NCBI RefSeq assembly: GCF_000297775.1
Contig: NZ_JH815513.1
Span: forward strand, 174,020 to 238,019
Length of the DNA stretch: 64,000 nt
DNA from: Sutterella wadsworthensis 2_1_59BFAA
GTDB taxonomy: Bacteria > Pseudomonadota > Gammaproteobacteria > Burkholderiales > Burkholderiaceae_F
Direction: 5' to 3'
Shown here: positions 26,664 to 34,875 of the stretch, one piece after another
Layout: each line of letters starts with the position of its first letter
Position numbering within the stretch: the stretch's first letter is position 1
Program-made: the position numbers and the translations under genes
Notes under the pieces: generated by a model
The model's database searches: none
What the model saw: the letters and a program-made list of their open reading frames with translations, nothing else
What the model was told of the DNA's origin: nothing

Positions 26664-28186
26664 GCTTCGCCTCCTTCATGACCGGACGCGCCGGCGGGGC
26701 CGTCGGGCCAGAGACCGGACATCCAGCGACCGACGATTTCAATGTTCATTTCAGACTTGGGAACGGCGGGAGAGAGATGACCGCGGTACATGACCGCGAT
26801 GCGGTCGCAGATCTCGAAGAGTTCGTCGACTTCCTCGGAAACGACGAGCACGGCCGCGCCGTCCTCGCGCAAGCGCATCAGCGCGTTGCGGATCGTGGCG
26901 GCGGCGCCGACGTCGACGCCCCAGGTGGGCTGATTGACGATGAGCACGCCCGGATTCTGAAGAATCTCGCGGCCCATGATGAACTTCTGCAGATTGCCGC
27001 CCGAGAGGCCGCCCGCATGCTTCTGCGGGGACGGGGTCTTCACGTGGAAGCGCTCGATGATCTTCTCCGTGAAGCGCAGGGCCTTCTCCTCGAGAATGAA
27101 GCCGTGCTTCACGAGGTCGTCGCCCGTGAGATAGGTGTTCGTCTGGAGCGAGATTTCGGGCACGGCGGCGTGGCCGAGGCGCTGCTCGGGCACGTAGCGT
27201 AGGCCGAGGCGGCGGCGGTCACGGGTGCCGAGGCTGCCGACGGGCTTGCCGAAGAGCATGACGCCCTCGTCGGCGACGGGGGCCTCGCCCGCAGCGACCG
27301 CCATCAGGCGCGCCTGACCGTTGCCCGAGATGCCGGCGACGCCGACGATCTCGCCCTTGCGCACGGCCACGGAGACGTTCTCGATGCCGCACACGCGCAG
27401 CGAGCCTGGATAGCTGACATCCTTCATCTCGAAGACCACTTCGCCCGGCGTGCCCGAGGCCTCGCGGATCGCGGGCGGCTCGGCGCCGATCATCAGACGG
27501 GCAAGCGACGCCTCGGTCTCGGCCTTCGGATTGACGGACGAGACGATCCTGCCCGCACGCAGCACGACGCAGCGGTCGGCGAGCTCGCGGATTTCGTCAA
27601 GCTTGTGGGAGATGAAGAGAATGGAGACGCCTTCCTCAGCCAGACGGTGGAGCGTCACGAAGAGCTTCCTGACGGCCTGGGGCACGAGCACCGAGGTGGG
27701 CTCATCAAGAATGAGGAGCTTGGGATTCGTCATCAGGGCGCGGATGATCTCCACGCGCTGGCGCTCACCCATCGAGAGCTCGTAGACGACCGCAGCGGGA
27801 TCCACCTCAAGGCCGTACTTCTCGCCGAGCGTCTTCACCTCCTCGGAGATTTCGGCCGTGGAGCGGCCGGGCGGAAGCCCGAGGGCCACGTTCTCGGCCA
27901 CCGTCAGCGTGTCGAAAAGCGCGAAGTGCTGGTGCACCATCGCAATGCCGCTCGCACGCGCTTCGGCAGGACTCGATACGTCGAGGGGCCTGCCGTCGAA
28001 CTCGAGGCTCCCCTCGTCGGGGCGCACCGAGCCGTAGATGATCTTCATGAGGGTGGACTTGCCGGCGCCGTTCTCTCCGAGGACGGCGAGCACTTCACCG
28101 GGCGCGATATCCATGTTGATGCCGTCGTTGGCAACGATCCCCGGGTACCGCTTGGTGATATTTTTCAGGCTGAGACGTGGATGCAT
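26660..28186 (-). CDS. Nucleoside ABC transporter ATPase, duplicated ABC domains
   Basis: The 508-residue protein is read from ATG 28186 (MHPRLSLKNITKRYPGI); a TTG twelve codons earlier is possible but less likely. Two ABC domains are fused. The first has Walker A LGENGAGKSTLMKI, signature LSMGERQRVEI and Walker B LLILDEPTSVL. The second is a degenerate sugar/nucleoside-type copy with VGVAGISGNGQARLM and LSGGNLQKFIMGREIL. This double-ATPase form (YufO, RbsA/MglA-like) energises the two permeases. First gene of the operon. Confidence 0.9.
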   Translation of the reverse strand: MHPRLSLKNITKRYPGIVANDGINMDIAPGEVLAVLGENGAGKSTLMKIIYGSVRPDEGSLEFDGRPLDVSSPAEARASGIAMVHQHFALFDTLTVAENVALGLPPGRSTAEISEEVKTLGEKYGLEVDPAAVVYELSMGERQRVEIIRALMTNPKLLILDEPTSVLVPQAVRKLFVTLHRLAEEGVSILFISHKLDEIRELADRCVVLRAGRIVSSVNPKAETEASLARLMIGAEPPAIREASGTPGEVVFEMKDVSYPGSLRVCGIENVSVAVRKGEIVGVAGISGNGQARLMAVAAGEAPVADEGVMLFGKPVGSLGTRDRRRLGLRYVPEQRLGHAAVPEISLQTNTYLTGDDLVKHGFILEEKALRFTEKIIERFHVKTPSPQKHAGGLSGGNLQKFIMGREILQNPGVLIVNQPTWGVDVGAAATIRNALMRLREDGAAVLVVSEEVDELFEICDRIAVMYRGHLSPAVPKSEMNIEIVGRWMSGLWPDGPAGASGHEGGEA

Positions 28187-28387
28187 GCTGAGGCAGGACG
28201 CAGGGTCGGGCGTCCGTGTCAAAAACTTGTTCGGTCCGGCCCCGCCGCCGCAAGGCGGGCGACCCCGGATTTAAACACGTAATTTTATCGTTCCGCAGAC
28301 ACGTTGTCTAACATCAAGCACCCCTTATAAAGTCGAGCCGAGAAAACCCGCGGTTTTAACTGCCGGGATGATAGGCGCTCAAATCCC

Positions 28388-28409
28388 CTTCGCACAAACT
28401 CGTGCGAAG
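28388..28409 (+). repeat. Hairpin at the left part of tnpB element 1
   Basis: CTTCGCAC-AAACTC-GTGCGAAG forms an 8-bp perfect stem upstream of the tnpB frame, with a second small hairpin (GTCCT/AGGAC) just after. Subterminal hairpins of this kind mark the left end of IS200/IS605-type elements. The exact left boundary cannot be fixed. Confidence 0.5.
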
Positions 28410-29710
28410 CATGCGTCCTCGAAAAGGACGGTGTAGGATTGAGGTCACGAAAGCCAACATCGCCTACAAGTTCGAACTGATGCCTACCCGGGAGCAGAAG
28501 CGAATCTTCGCTCAAGCTGCCGGGTGGCGGCGTTTCGTGTGGAACAAGGCGATAGAACTGCAGAAGCGGTGCCTTGAACAAGAGGTTCCTTTTCTCAAGT
28601 ACACGGAGTTGGCCGGACGGTTGGTGCTGTGGAAAAAGGAAGACGACATGTTGTGGTTGCTGGAAACGCCTTCTCAGGCACTTCAACAGTGCCTGATGGA
28701 CGCGTCTGCTGCAATCCAAGCGTTCAAGGCTAAGAAAAAAGGGCTTCCCAAAGTTCCAAGCTCGGGGCGACGGGGATTCCTTCCGCATTCCGCAAGTTCG
28801 CCCGACGGATTGGGACGAGGCCAACGGTCGAGTCCGCATCCCGAAGGCAGGCTTCGTGCGATTCAGAAAGTCGCGTCCGATTCAAGGCTAGATCAAGCAG
28901 ATGACGGTTTCCGTCGAATGCGGGCATTGGTTTGTCTCGGTCGTGACGGAGATGGATTTCGCCAACGACGGTCCGCGTCGTCCCGGCGAGGTCGGCATTG
29001 ATCTGGGCATTGCCCAGACGGTGACGCTCTCGGACGGGACGGTGTTCCAGCTCGATGTCGAATCCATCAAGAAGCACGAAAAGCAAATCGCCGTACTTCA
29101 GCGCCAGCTCTGCCGCAACAAGGAAGCTCGTCAAAAGCTTGCCAAGTTGGGCAAGGCAAACCCGTTCGACAAGCGGGAGCCCAGCCGCAAGCGCAGAAGA
29201 CTGAAGGCGAAGATTCAGAATCACCATCGTTGTATCCGCAACATTCGTCGGGACTTCATGCTTAAGACGGCTCACACCATCGCACAGAATTACGGAGGGG
29301 TGGCCATGGAAGATCTGAAGCTGAAGAACATGACGAAGTCGGCCAAAGGCACGGTTGAGGAGCCTGGCAAAAACGTGAGGCAGAAGACGGGCTTGAACCG
29401 GTCTCTGGCGCGCGTTGCGCCCTACGCGATGAGAATGGCCATCCACTGGGCTGTATTCAAGGCCAATGGACGACTCATTCTCGTCGATCCGAAATACACG
29501 AGCCAGACCTGCCCAATCTGCGGATGCACGAGTTCGTCAAATCGACCTTCGCAGGCGCATTTCGGTTGTCAGAAATGCGGGTACACCGCGAATGCCGACG
29601 TCGTGGGGGCAACCAATGTCCTCAAGAAGAGCCGGACAGGCTCAGTTCGCCCGTGTAGTGAGCTTGGCAACAAGACAGCAACGGGAACCGTCCTTTTCGT
29701 CGCGTCTTGA
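28402..29710 (+). pseudogene. tnpB: tnpB (IS200/IS605 family RNA-guided nuclease), copy 1, broken
   Basis: Two frames together cover a TnpB of about 420 residues. The first gives the N-terminal helix-turn-helix (NIAYKFELMPTREQKRIFAQ, WNKAIELQK). A one-base loss near 28752 shifts the frame after LPK, and the restored frame reads RIPQVRPTDWDEANGRVRIP before a TAG stop at 28889-28891. After it the protein is open: RuvC-I GIDLGIA, RuvC-II VAMEDLKLKN, a zinc finger CPICG...CQKCG and RuvC-III NADVVGATN. All catalytic residues survive in the 3' frame, but no full protein can be made. No TnpA transposase gene adjoins it. Confidence 0.85.
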
Positions 29711-29719
29711 CGCGAAGTG

Positions 29720-29759
29720 AAGAGGAATCCCGCGTATTTATACGCCGGGAGGATGTCAA
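29720..29759 (+). other. Right end of tnpB element 1 (guide-scaffold region)
   Basis: After the tnpB stop, CCCGCGTATTTATACGCCGGG forms a hairpin followed by AGGATGTCAA. The TCAA tetranucleotide at 29756-29759 is the usual right cleavage site of IS200/IS605 elements, and the hairpin corresponds to the 3' end of the reRNA/omega-RNA scaffold. Confidence 0.6.
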
Positions 29760-29841
29760 TTCCGTTCATCCGCCTCCCATGGAGCCTCCGAAAACGGATT
29801 GGACGCCCAAAACGCAGAAACATTTTGTTGCATATGCGATT

Positions 29842-29869
29842 TTGCATTTTCCCAAAACCTCTGTATCAT
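29842..29869 (+). promoter_or_regulatory. Promoter of tRNA-Arg(ACG)
   Basis: TTGCAT and TATCAT with a 16-bp spacer lie 15 bases before the tRNA, giving a start site a few bases ahead of it. Confidence 0.6.
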
Positions 29870-29883
29870 TCAAATCCTCGAGT

Positions 29884-29960
29884 GCGGTAGTAGCTCAGTT
29901 GGATAGAGTATCTGGCTACGAACCAGAGGGTCGTGGGTTCGAATCCTGCCTACCGCACCA
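29884..29960 (+). tRNA. tRNA-Arg (anticodon ACG), copy 1
   Basis: The 77-base gene folds as a normal cloverleaf with acceptor stem GCGGTAG/CTACCGC and an encoded CCA. The anticodon loop CTACGAA gives ACG. The sequence is identical to the two copies at 47010 and 47110. Confidence 0.95.
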
Positions 29961-29970
29961 CCTAATTAAG

Positions 29971-30000
29971 AAGCCGTCGATGCAAAAGCATCGGCGGCTT
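29971..30000 (+). terminator. Terminator after tRNA-Arg
   Basis: The stem AAGCCGTCGATGC / GCATCGGCGGCTT with loop AAAA starts 11 bases after the tRNA. The T-tract after it is weak (TATCTTT). Confidence 0.6.
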
Positions 30001-30085
30001 TATCTTTGTCGGGCAACCGTTTTCAGGGCGTCCGGCGATTGCAGGCGGCCTTGGAGGGAAGCGTCGGACTTTTTTTAAGTTTTTT

Positions 30086-30114
30086 TTGCTTTTTCCCTTT
30101 TGGCATGCTATGCT
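30086..30114 (+). promoter_or_regulatory. Promoter of tRNA-Ser(GCT)
   Basis: TTGCTT and TATGCT with a 17-bp spacer lie about 115 bases before the tRNA, implying a long precursor leader. Confidence 0.5.
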
Positions 30115-30229
30115 TTCATTCCTGATGTTCGAGGGTCGACGGAAATGACTAATCCGATCCGACGGCAGATACAAGAACATCCCGCCTGTGATACGCATCG
30201 ACCGCGATCGCATGCGGAAGGATTTCTGC

Positions 30230-30321
30230 GGAGAAGTGGCAGAGAGGTCGAATGCACACCCCTGCTAAGGGTGCAGGTCCGAATAAGGGCCTCGGGGGTT
30301 CGAATCCCCCCTTCTCCGCCA
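30230..30321 (+). tRNA. tRNA-Ser (anticodon GCT)
   Basis: The 92-base class II tRNA has an acceptor stem GGAGAAG/CTTCTCC, a long variable arm and an encoded CCA. Anticodon stem CACCC/GGGTG holds the loop CTGCTAA, anticodon GCT. Confidence 0.95.
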
Positions 30322-30328
30322 GTTTCTG

Positions 30329-30367
30329 AACAGGGCTCTGGACTAAGTTCCGAGCCCTGTTTTTTTT
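30329..30367 (+). terminator. Terminator after tRNA-Ser(GCT)
   Basis: A 10-bp stem (AACAGGGCTC / GAGCCCTGTT) is followed by eight T residues. Confidence 0.9.
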
Positions 30368-30560
30368 CATGAAAAAGATGAGAGCAAAGCACGCAAAAAC
30401 CCTTGCGGCCCGAAGTCGCATCATGAAAGATTCGCAGGAACCAAGCCCTCATCACCACACCGAGATCTGCGTCGCACCCGTATCTCTTCATGAGCTGATC
30501 TGATTGTTTGGCGATGCACCTGCTCCTTAGTTTTCATCATAGAGGGTGATGAACGGTTTG

Positions 30561-31100
30561 TCATCATTTCCATTTTTTACGCGTGTCACGTTCGCGAATG
30601 GGCGGCTCTCCACCATCCACCAATTTGATCCTGCAGCTGCCGCAACATGGCGACAGCTTTTCAATTGCCACCACGGCACGGGCGCCATTCGTCAGGCAAC
30701 CAAACCTCGTCGGTGAATCGGGAGAGTTTCGATATAGCCGAGCCTTGTTCCGGGGCGTAGGTTTGTTTGTCAAGACCTGCGTACAACAGGTTAAGCCAAG
30801 CCGCCACGACGCGTCGCTCCCAAAGTTCGTGCTTGACGAATTGCCCCGTCAGCAGATCGTGCTGCGTAGGCTTGAGCTTCTTTGTCGATACGACTTTCAC
30901 CAACAAGTCGTATTCGTCAAGCGGAACCGCACACGAGTATCGCGGAAAGCTTTTGTCCTTTCCCTGCCCTTCGGCATGGCTCGTGCGGCTTTCCACTCAG
31001 GTGTGGCACGCATCTGCAGAACACGATCCAATCCTCCGCCCATGACGGCGTTCTGAGGCTGACTGCGAAGCTCAAACTCTTCCGCAACCGACGGCGCTCT
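30561..31100 (-). pseudogene. Broken gene of unknown function
   Basis: Three overlapping minus-strand frames look like one protein split by frameshifts. The first (from about 31100) has AVMGGGLDRVLQMRATPEWK, then AARAMPKGRERTKAFRDTRV, ending at a stop near 30905. The second carries on with EYDLLVKVVSTKKLKPTQHD, FVKHELWERRVVAAWLNLLY and SAISKLSRFTDEVWLPDEW to a stop at 30661. The third ends with DGGEPPIRERDTRKKWK at 30564. The pieces join in a sensible order and composition is protein-like. I do not recognise the family; a mobile-element origin is possible given the setting. Confidence 0.45.
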
Positions 31101-31124
31101 TGATCTCCCGACAAGAGCGCAGAA

Positions 31125-31162
31125 AACAAAAAAGCCCCGCGGGCCGACTGCCTGCGAGGCGA
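31125..31162 (-). terminator. Terminator of tRNA-Gly
   Basis: On the minus strand a GC-rich stem (GCCTCGCAGG / CCCGCGGGGC) just past the tRNA is followed by TTTTTTGTTTT. Confidence 0.8.
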
Positions 31163-31168
31163 TTTTCA

Positions 31169-31243
31169 TGGAGCGGGTGAAGGGAGTCGAACCCTCGTCT
31201 CCAGCTTGGAAGGCTGGGGTAATAGCCGTTATACGACACCCGC
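31169..31243 (-). tRNA. tRNA-Gly (anticodon TCC)
   Basis: The complement reads GCGGGTGTCGTATAACGGCT and continues to an encoded CCA. Anticodon stem CCAGC/GCTGG holds loop CTTCCAA, anticodon TCC. The T-arm has GGTTCGACTCC. Confidence 0.95.
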
Positions 31244-31258
31244 TTCGAGAGTTTTGGA

Positions 31259-31288
31259 ATCTTACCACAGAGCCCGTCGAATTGCCAA
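31259..31288 (-). promoter_or_regulatory. Promoter of tRNA-Gly
   Basis: On the minus strand TTGGCA and TAAGAT are separated by 18 bp and end 15 bases before the tRNA. Confidence 0.55.
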
Positions 31289-31315
31289 ACACCCAAGCCC
31301 TGCGGACCGTGCGCC

Positions 31316-31936
31316 TCAGGCGCTGCGCGAGGCGAGAAGGCGTTCGAGCCAGAAGAGGCCGACGATGGTCTTGACGTCCGTGATGCGGCCGTCGGCGCAC
31401 ATGTCGAGCGCCTCCTTCAGATCGACGCGGACAACCTCGAGATGCTCGCCCTCGTCAAGGGCCTGCGTGCCCCAGGAGAGGTCCTCGGCCAGAAACACGA
31501 CGATGCGTTCATTGGAATAACCGATCGCGTTGTTGAGTTCGCCGAGTCGCGTCCAGCGCGCTGCGTGAATGCCGCACTCCTCGACGAGCTCGCGCTTCGC
31601 GCAGTCGAGCTCGGCCTCGCCCTGATCGAGCTTGCCCGCAGGAATCTCCCAGAAGGCCCTGCGCAGCGGATGGCGCCACTGGCGTTCGAGGACGATCGTG
31701 CCGTCAGCCCCCAGGGCGATCATGCCGGCCGCGCCGCCGTGGCGCAGGCCGAAGCGGCGGCTCGGACGTCCGTCGGGAAGGACGACGTCCTCCTCGACCA
31801 CCTTGATGAAGCGGCCGTCGAGGAGCACGCGCTCGGCGACGGACGTTTCGGTGAGCGGATCGTTCTCTCGCTCGGCGCGGGGAACGGGAGCCTCAAGCTT
31901 CGGATAGGGGCACTCGGCGGTCGTATGTTCGGTCAT
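31316..31936 (-). CDS. NUDIX hydrolase, ADP-ribose pyrophosphatase type
   Basis: The 206-residue protein starts at ATG 31936. The Nudix box is complete: GKLDQGEAELDCAK, then RELVEECG, matching Gx5Ex7REUxEExGU. The preceding RQWRHPLRRAFWEIPAG is characteristic of ADP-ribose/ADP-sugar pyrophosphatases (NudF/NudE group), which cleave ADP-ribose to AMP and ribose 5-phosphate. Its gene is divergent from the FAD oxidoreductase at 32060, with 123 bp between. Confidence 0.85.
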   Translation of the reverse strand: MTEHTTAECPYPKLEAPVPRAERENDPLTETSVAERVLLDGRFIKVVEEDVVLPDGRPSRRFGLRHGGAAGMIALGADGTIVLERQWRHPLRRAFWEIPAGKLDQGEAELDCAKRELVEECGIHAARWTRLGELNNAIGYSNERIVVFLAEDLSWGTQALDEGEHLEVVRVDLKEALDMCADGRITDVKTIVGLFWLERLLASRSA

Positions 31937-32059
31937 GGCGGATGTTCCGGAAAAAAGCGGTTCCTTCAGTATATGCCAGCCGTACGTGCGGGGGAGGCCC
32001 ATGCCGGCGGACTGGGCTACAATGACCGATTCCTTTTTTCCCAAAAAAAATACCAGTAC

Positions 32060-33250
32060 ATGCACGCCGCAGTCGTTGGAGCGGGCCTCACGGGCCTGCA
32101 GACCGCCCTGTCCCTCGTCAGAAAAGGTGCCGACGTCACCGTCATCGAAGCCCAGCGCGCGCCCTGCCAGGGCGCGAGCTACTGTGCGGGCGCCGTTCTC
32201 GGCGACCCCGCACCCGCGCCGATCGCACGTCCGGCAGGACGTCTTGCGCGCCTCAAGGCGCTCGCCTCGAACACCTCGGAACTCGTCTACGGCAGCGGCG
32301 CGGCCGTTCGCCACCCGAGCTTCATCTCCGCCATGACCGCATGCCGCGAGCCCGCGCGATGCGAGGCGAGGGACGCGCTCGCCGCGGAGCTCTCCGAGGC
32401 CTCGACGTCGATGCTCAGGGCCGAGGCGCAGGAGCACGGCTTCATTCTTCAGGAAAGCGCGGGCACGATCATCGTCTCGCCCGAGGCCGGCGAAGCGTCC
32501 CCCGCGACGCTTGAGGACGTCACTGCCATCGAGCCCTCGCTCTATGCGGCCACGGACGTCGGGAGCTTCTCATTCTCGCGCGCGACCACCTGGTCCGTGA
32601 GCTACTACGCCAAGCAGCTCAGGGAACACCTCGCCGAAGCGGGAGTGAAGATCCTCTGCAGCAGGAAGGCGACGGGCCTCATCTCCGACAACGGCCGCAT
32701 CTGCGGCGTGGCGGCGGACGAGCCCGTCAGGGCCGACGCCGTCGTCGTCGCCTGCGGCACGGGCGCCCTTGAAATTCTTCCCGAACATGCCTACGGCGGC
32801 GTGCCGCTTGCGCCCGTCACCCGCTCCGTGCTCAACGTGAGCCTCTCGGGCGACGCCTGCGTGATGCGCCATGCCGTGAGGACGCCCGAGGGACGCATCG
32901 CACTGCCGCTCGACACGTTCGTGCGCATCATGGGCCGCTGGCATCTCGGCGCCCAGGAGCACTGCCCCGTCGACAAGGAGTACAAGGCGCTCTGGGAAAT
33001 GGGCGTGAAGCTCTTCCCCGCCGCCACCGACTGGTCTCAGGGGCGCTATCTCTCGCACACCGTGCTCTCGAGCCCCGACGGCCTGCCCGTCGCAGGCGCC
33101 TCCGGCATGCCGGGGCTGCACCTGAGCATTGCGGGCGGCATCCACGGCGCCGACTTCTGCACGGCCGTGGCGGACGTCGTCTCCGACGGCGTCCTCGGAC
33201 GCGAGAACCCCTTCTCCGAACGCCTCTCATGGCGGCGATTCGGCGCTTGA
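32060..33250 (+). CDS. FAD-dependent D-amino-acid dehydrogenase-like oxidoreductase (DadA family)
   Basis: The 396-residue flavoprotein has the N-terminal dinucleotide-binding motif AVVGAGLTGLQTALSL and EAQ at the end of beta-2. A substrate-domain region with SFSFSRATTWSVSYYAKQLR follows. The C-terminal FAD motif is YLSHTVLSSPDGLPVAGASG, then GLHLSIAGGIHGADF. The DAO/DadA family deaminates D-amino acids or related amines. The start is ATG 32060. The TGA stop (33248-33250) lies inside the right-end TCAA sequence of the adjoining tnpB element, so the C-terminus was probably altered by that insertion. Confidence 0.78.
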   Translation: MHAAVVGAGLTGLQTALSLVRKGADVTVIEAQRAPCQGASYCAGAVLGDPAPAPIARPAGRLARLKALASNTSELVYGSGAAVRHPSFISAMTACREPARCEARDALAAELSEASTSMLRAEAQEHGFILQESAGTIIVSPEAGEASPATLEDVTAIEPSLYAATDVGSFSFSRATTWSVSYYAKQLREHLAEAGVKILCSRKATGLISDNGRICGVAADEPVRADAVVVACGTGALEILPEHAYGGVPLAPVTRSVLNVSLSGDACVMRHAVRTPEGRIALPLDTFVRIMGRWHLGAQEHCPVDKEYKALWEMGVKLFPAATDWSQGRYLSHTVLSSPDGLPVAGASGMPGLHLSIAGGIHGADFCTAVADVVSDGVLGRENPFSERLSWRRFGA

Positions 33251-33304
33251 CTTCCTCCTCCGTCCTAAAGGGCGGGGATTCCTTGGGCCACGCGATCGCG
33301 TGGC
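33247..33304 (-). other. Right end of tnpB element 2
   Basis: On the minus strand the tnpB 3' region passes a perfect 18-base palindrome (GCCACGCGATCGCGTGGC, 33287-33304) and a second hairpin (CCGCCCTTTAGGACGG). It ends in GGAAGTCAA at 33247. TCAA is the usual IS200/IS605 right cleavage tetranucleotide; the hairpins correspond to the guide-RNA scaffold end. Confidence 0.6.
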
Positions 33305-34648
33305 TTGAGGATGGCTCCCATTGATGGCATCGAGTCCTCCGGCCGAAAGCCTTGCTCCCCAATACTCACTACATGGGCGATGTGCTTTTTGTTGTGTGCA
33401 CTCGGGCCTGTCCGGCCCTTCCTCAACACGTTCAGGGCGCCCACCACGTCGGCATTCGCTTTGAAGCCGCAACTTTCGTTGACGCACTTGAAAATCGCCT
33501 GAGTCGGGCGGTTGCGTTTGTCCCTGGTCTGACAGTGCGGGCAGGTGATGCTCGTCCCTCTCGGATCGACGGGAATCACCACACCACCCATTTTCAGAAG
33601 TTGCCATTCGATTGCTTGGCGAAGACTGTAGAACCCCGTGCGCAGGATGGCGCGGTTGAGCCCGCTTTTCTGCTTCACATTTTTGCCGGGGTTCTCAACG
33701 GTGCCCTTGACGGACGCCGTCATGTTCTTCACCTTCAGGTCCTCGACGTACACGCAGCCGTACTCCTGCGCGAGCGCATGCGCCGTCTTCCTGTTGAAAT
33801 CCTGTCGAATGCAACGAATCTTTCGATATAACTTTTGAAGCTTCTCCTTGAGCCGACGCCGCTTGCAACTCGGCTACTTCTTGTCAAAAGGCTCCGCCAG
33901 TCCCAACTTCGCGAGTTTCTTTCGCGACTCCTGGTTGAGCGAAAGCTTGCGTTTCAAGCCCGCAATGCGTTTCTCGATCGAGCGAATCTTCGCCGTGTCG
34001 AGATCGTAGAATCGTCCGTCGTTCGTCGCGACGGCATGCACGACGCCGACGTCGATTCCAACATCGAGCGCCTTCATGTCGGGGACCTTGACTTCGAACT
34101 CAACCGTGAAGATCACGAACCAGTGGCCGCAGTCCTTCCTGACGTGAATCTGCTTCACGACACCGGGAACGAGCATCCCGTCCGCACACTCGAACGCGAT
34201 GGGACGCGTTCTGCGGTATCGAATCCAACCGATCTTTGGGAGCTTGACTCGCCCGTTGGCATCGTCGATGTGTTCAGGAGCAAATTGCGGAATCCGAAAG
34301 CCGTCACCGATGTCTTTCGCCTTGAACTTCGGCCACCCTTTGTGTGCCGGATCGCTATTGGACGGAAGCTGTCGCCGATGGCGCGATCGAGATCGCGCAG
34401 GGCCTGCTGGAGCGGTTGGGACATCGCCTCTCGAAGAAAGGCGGTCTCGGGTTGTTTTTTTTCCAGAGCACCAACTCGTGAGCGAGCTCCTTGTAAGTGA
34501 GAAGCTTTTCACCTTTGGACTTGCGCTCGTTTTGGATCTCCAACGCCTTGTTGAAGACAAACCTGCGGCAACCGGCGTTTCGACTCAAGGCCGCACGTCG
34601 GGTCTCGTCAACGTAGAGTTCGTATTGAAAGGCGCAGGTGATCTTCAT
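33265..34648 (-). pseudogene. tnpB: tnpB (IS200/IS605 family RNA-guided nuclease), copy 2, broken
   Basis: The gene starts at ATG 34648 (MKITCAFQYELYVDETRR) and reads to LVLWKKNN. It then needs a shift to MSQPLQQALRDLDRAIGDSF and a second shift near 34360 to HKGWPKFKAKDIGDGFRIPQ. The long frame then carries RuvC-I DVGIDVGVVHA. A TAG stop at 33874-33876 interrupts after AEPFDKK. Beyond it the frame is open to 33265, with RuvC-II VYVEDLKVKN, zinc-finger CPHCQ...CVNESCG and RuvC-III NADVVGALNVL. Two frameshifts and a stop make it dead. It differs clearly from copy 1, so the two are separate acquisitions. Confidence 0.85.
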
Positions 34649-34875
34649 ACGAACATCATGGCACACTTCCTTCAGGAATGCGTGTTTTTCAACCAAATGC
34701 CCATTGGGGCCTTATATCCTCCCCATGAATGGAGAGGTTTTACGGCCCGTTGGATAAGGCGGCCTTTGAGAAGCCTCCTGTGCCGCGTGCGGGCGCCGCG
34801 GCCATTCGTCAACATCAATAATGTGCGAGTACAATAACCCGCACATTTTCCTTTCAGGACCCAAGGAACCCGATC

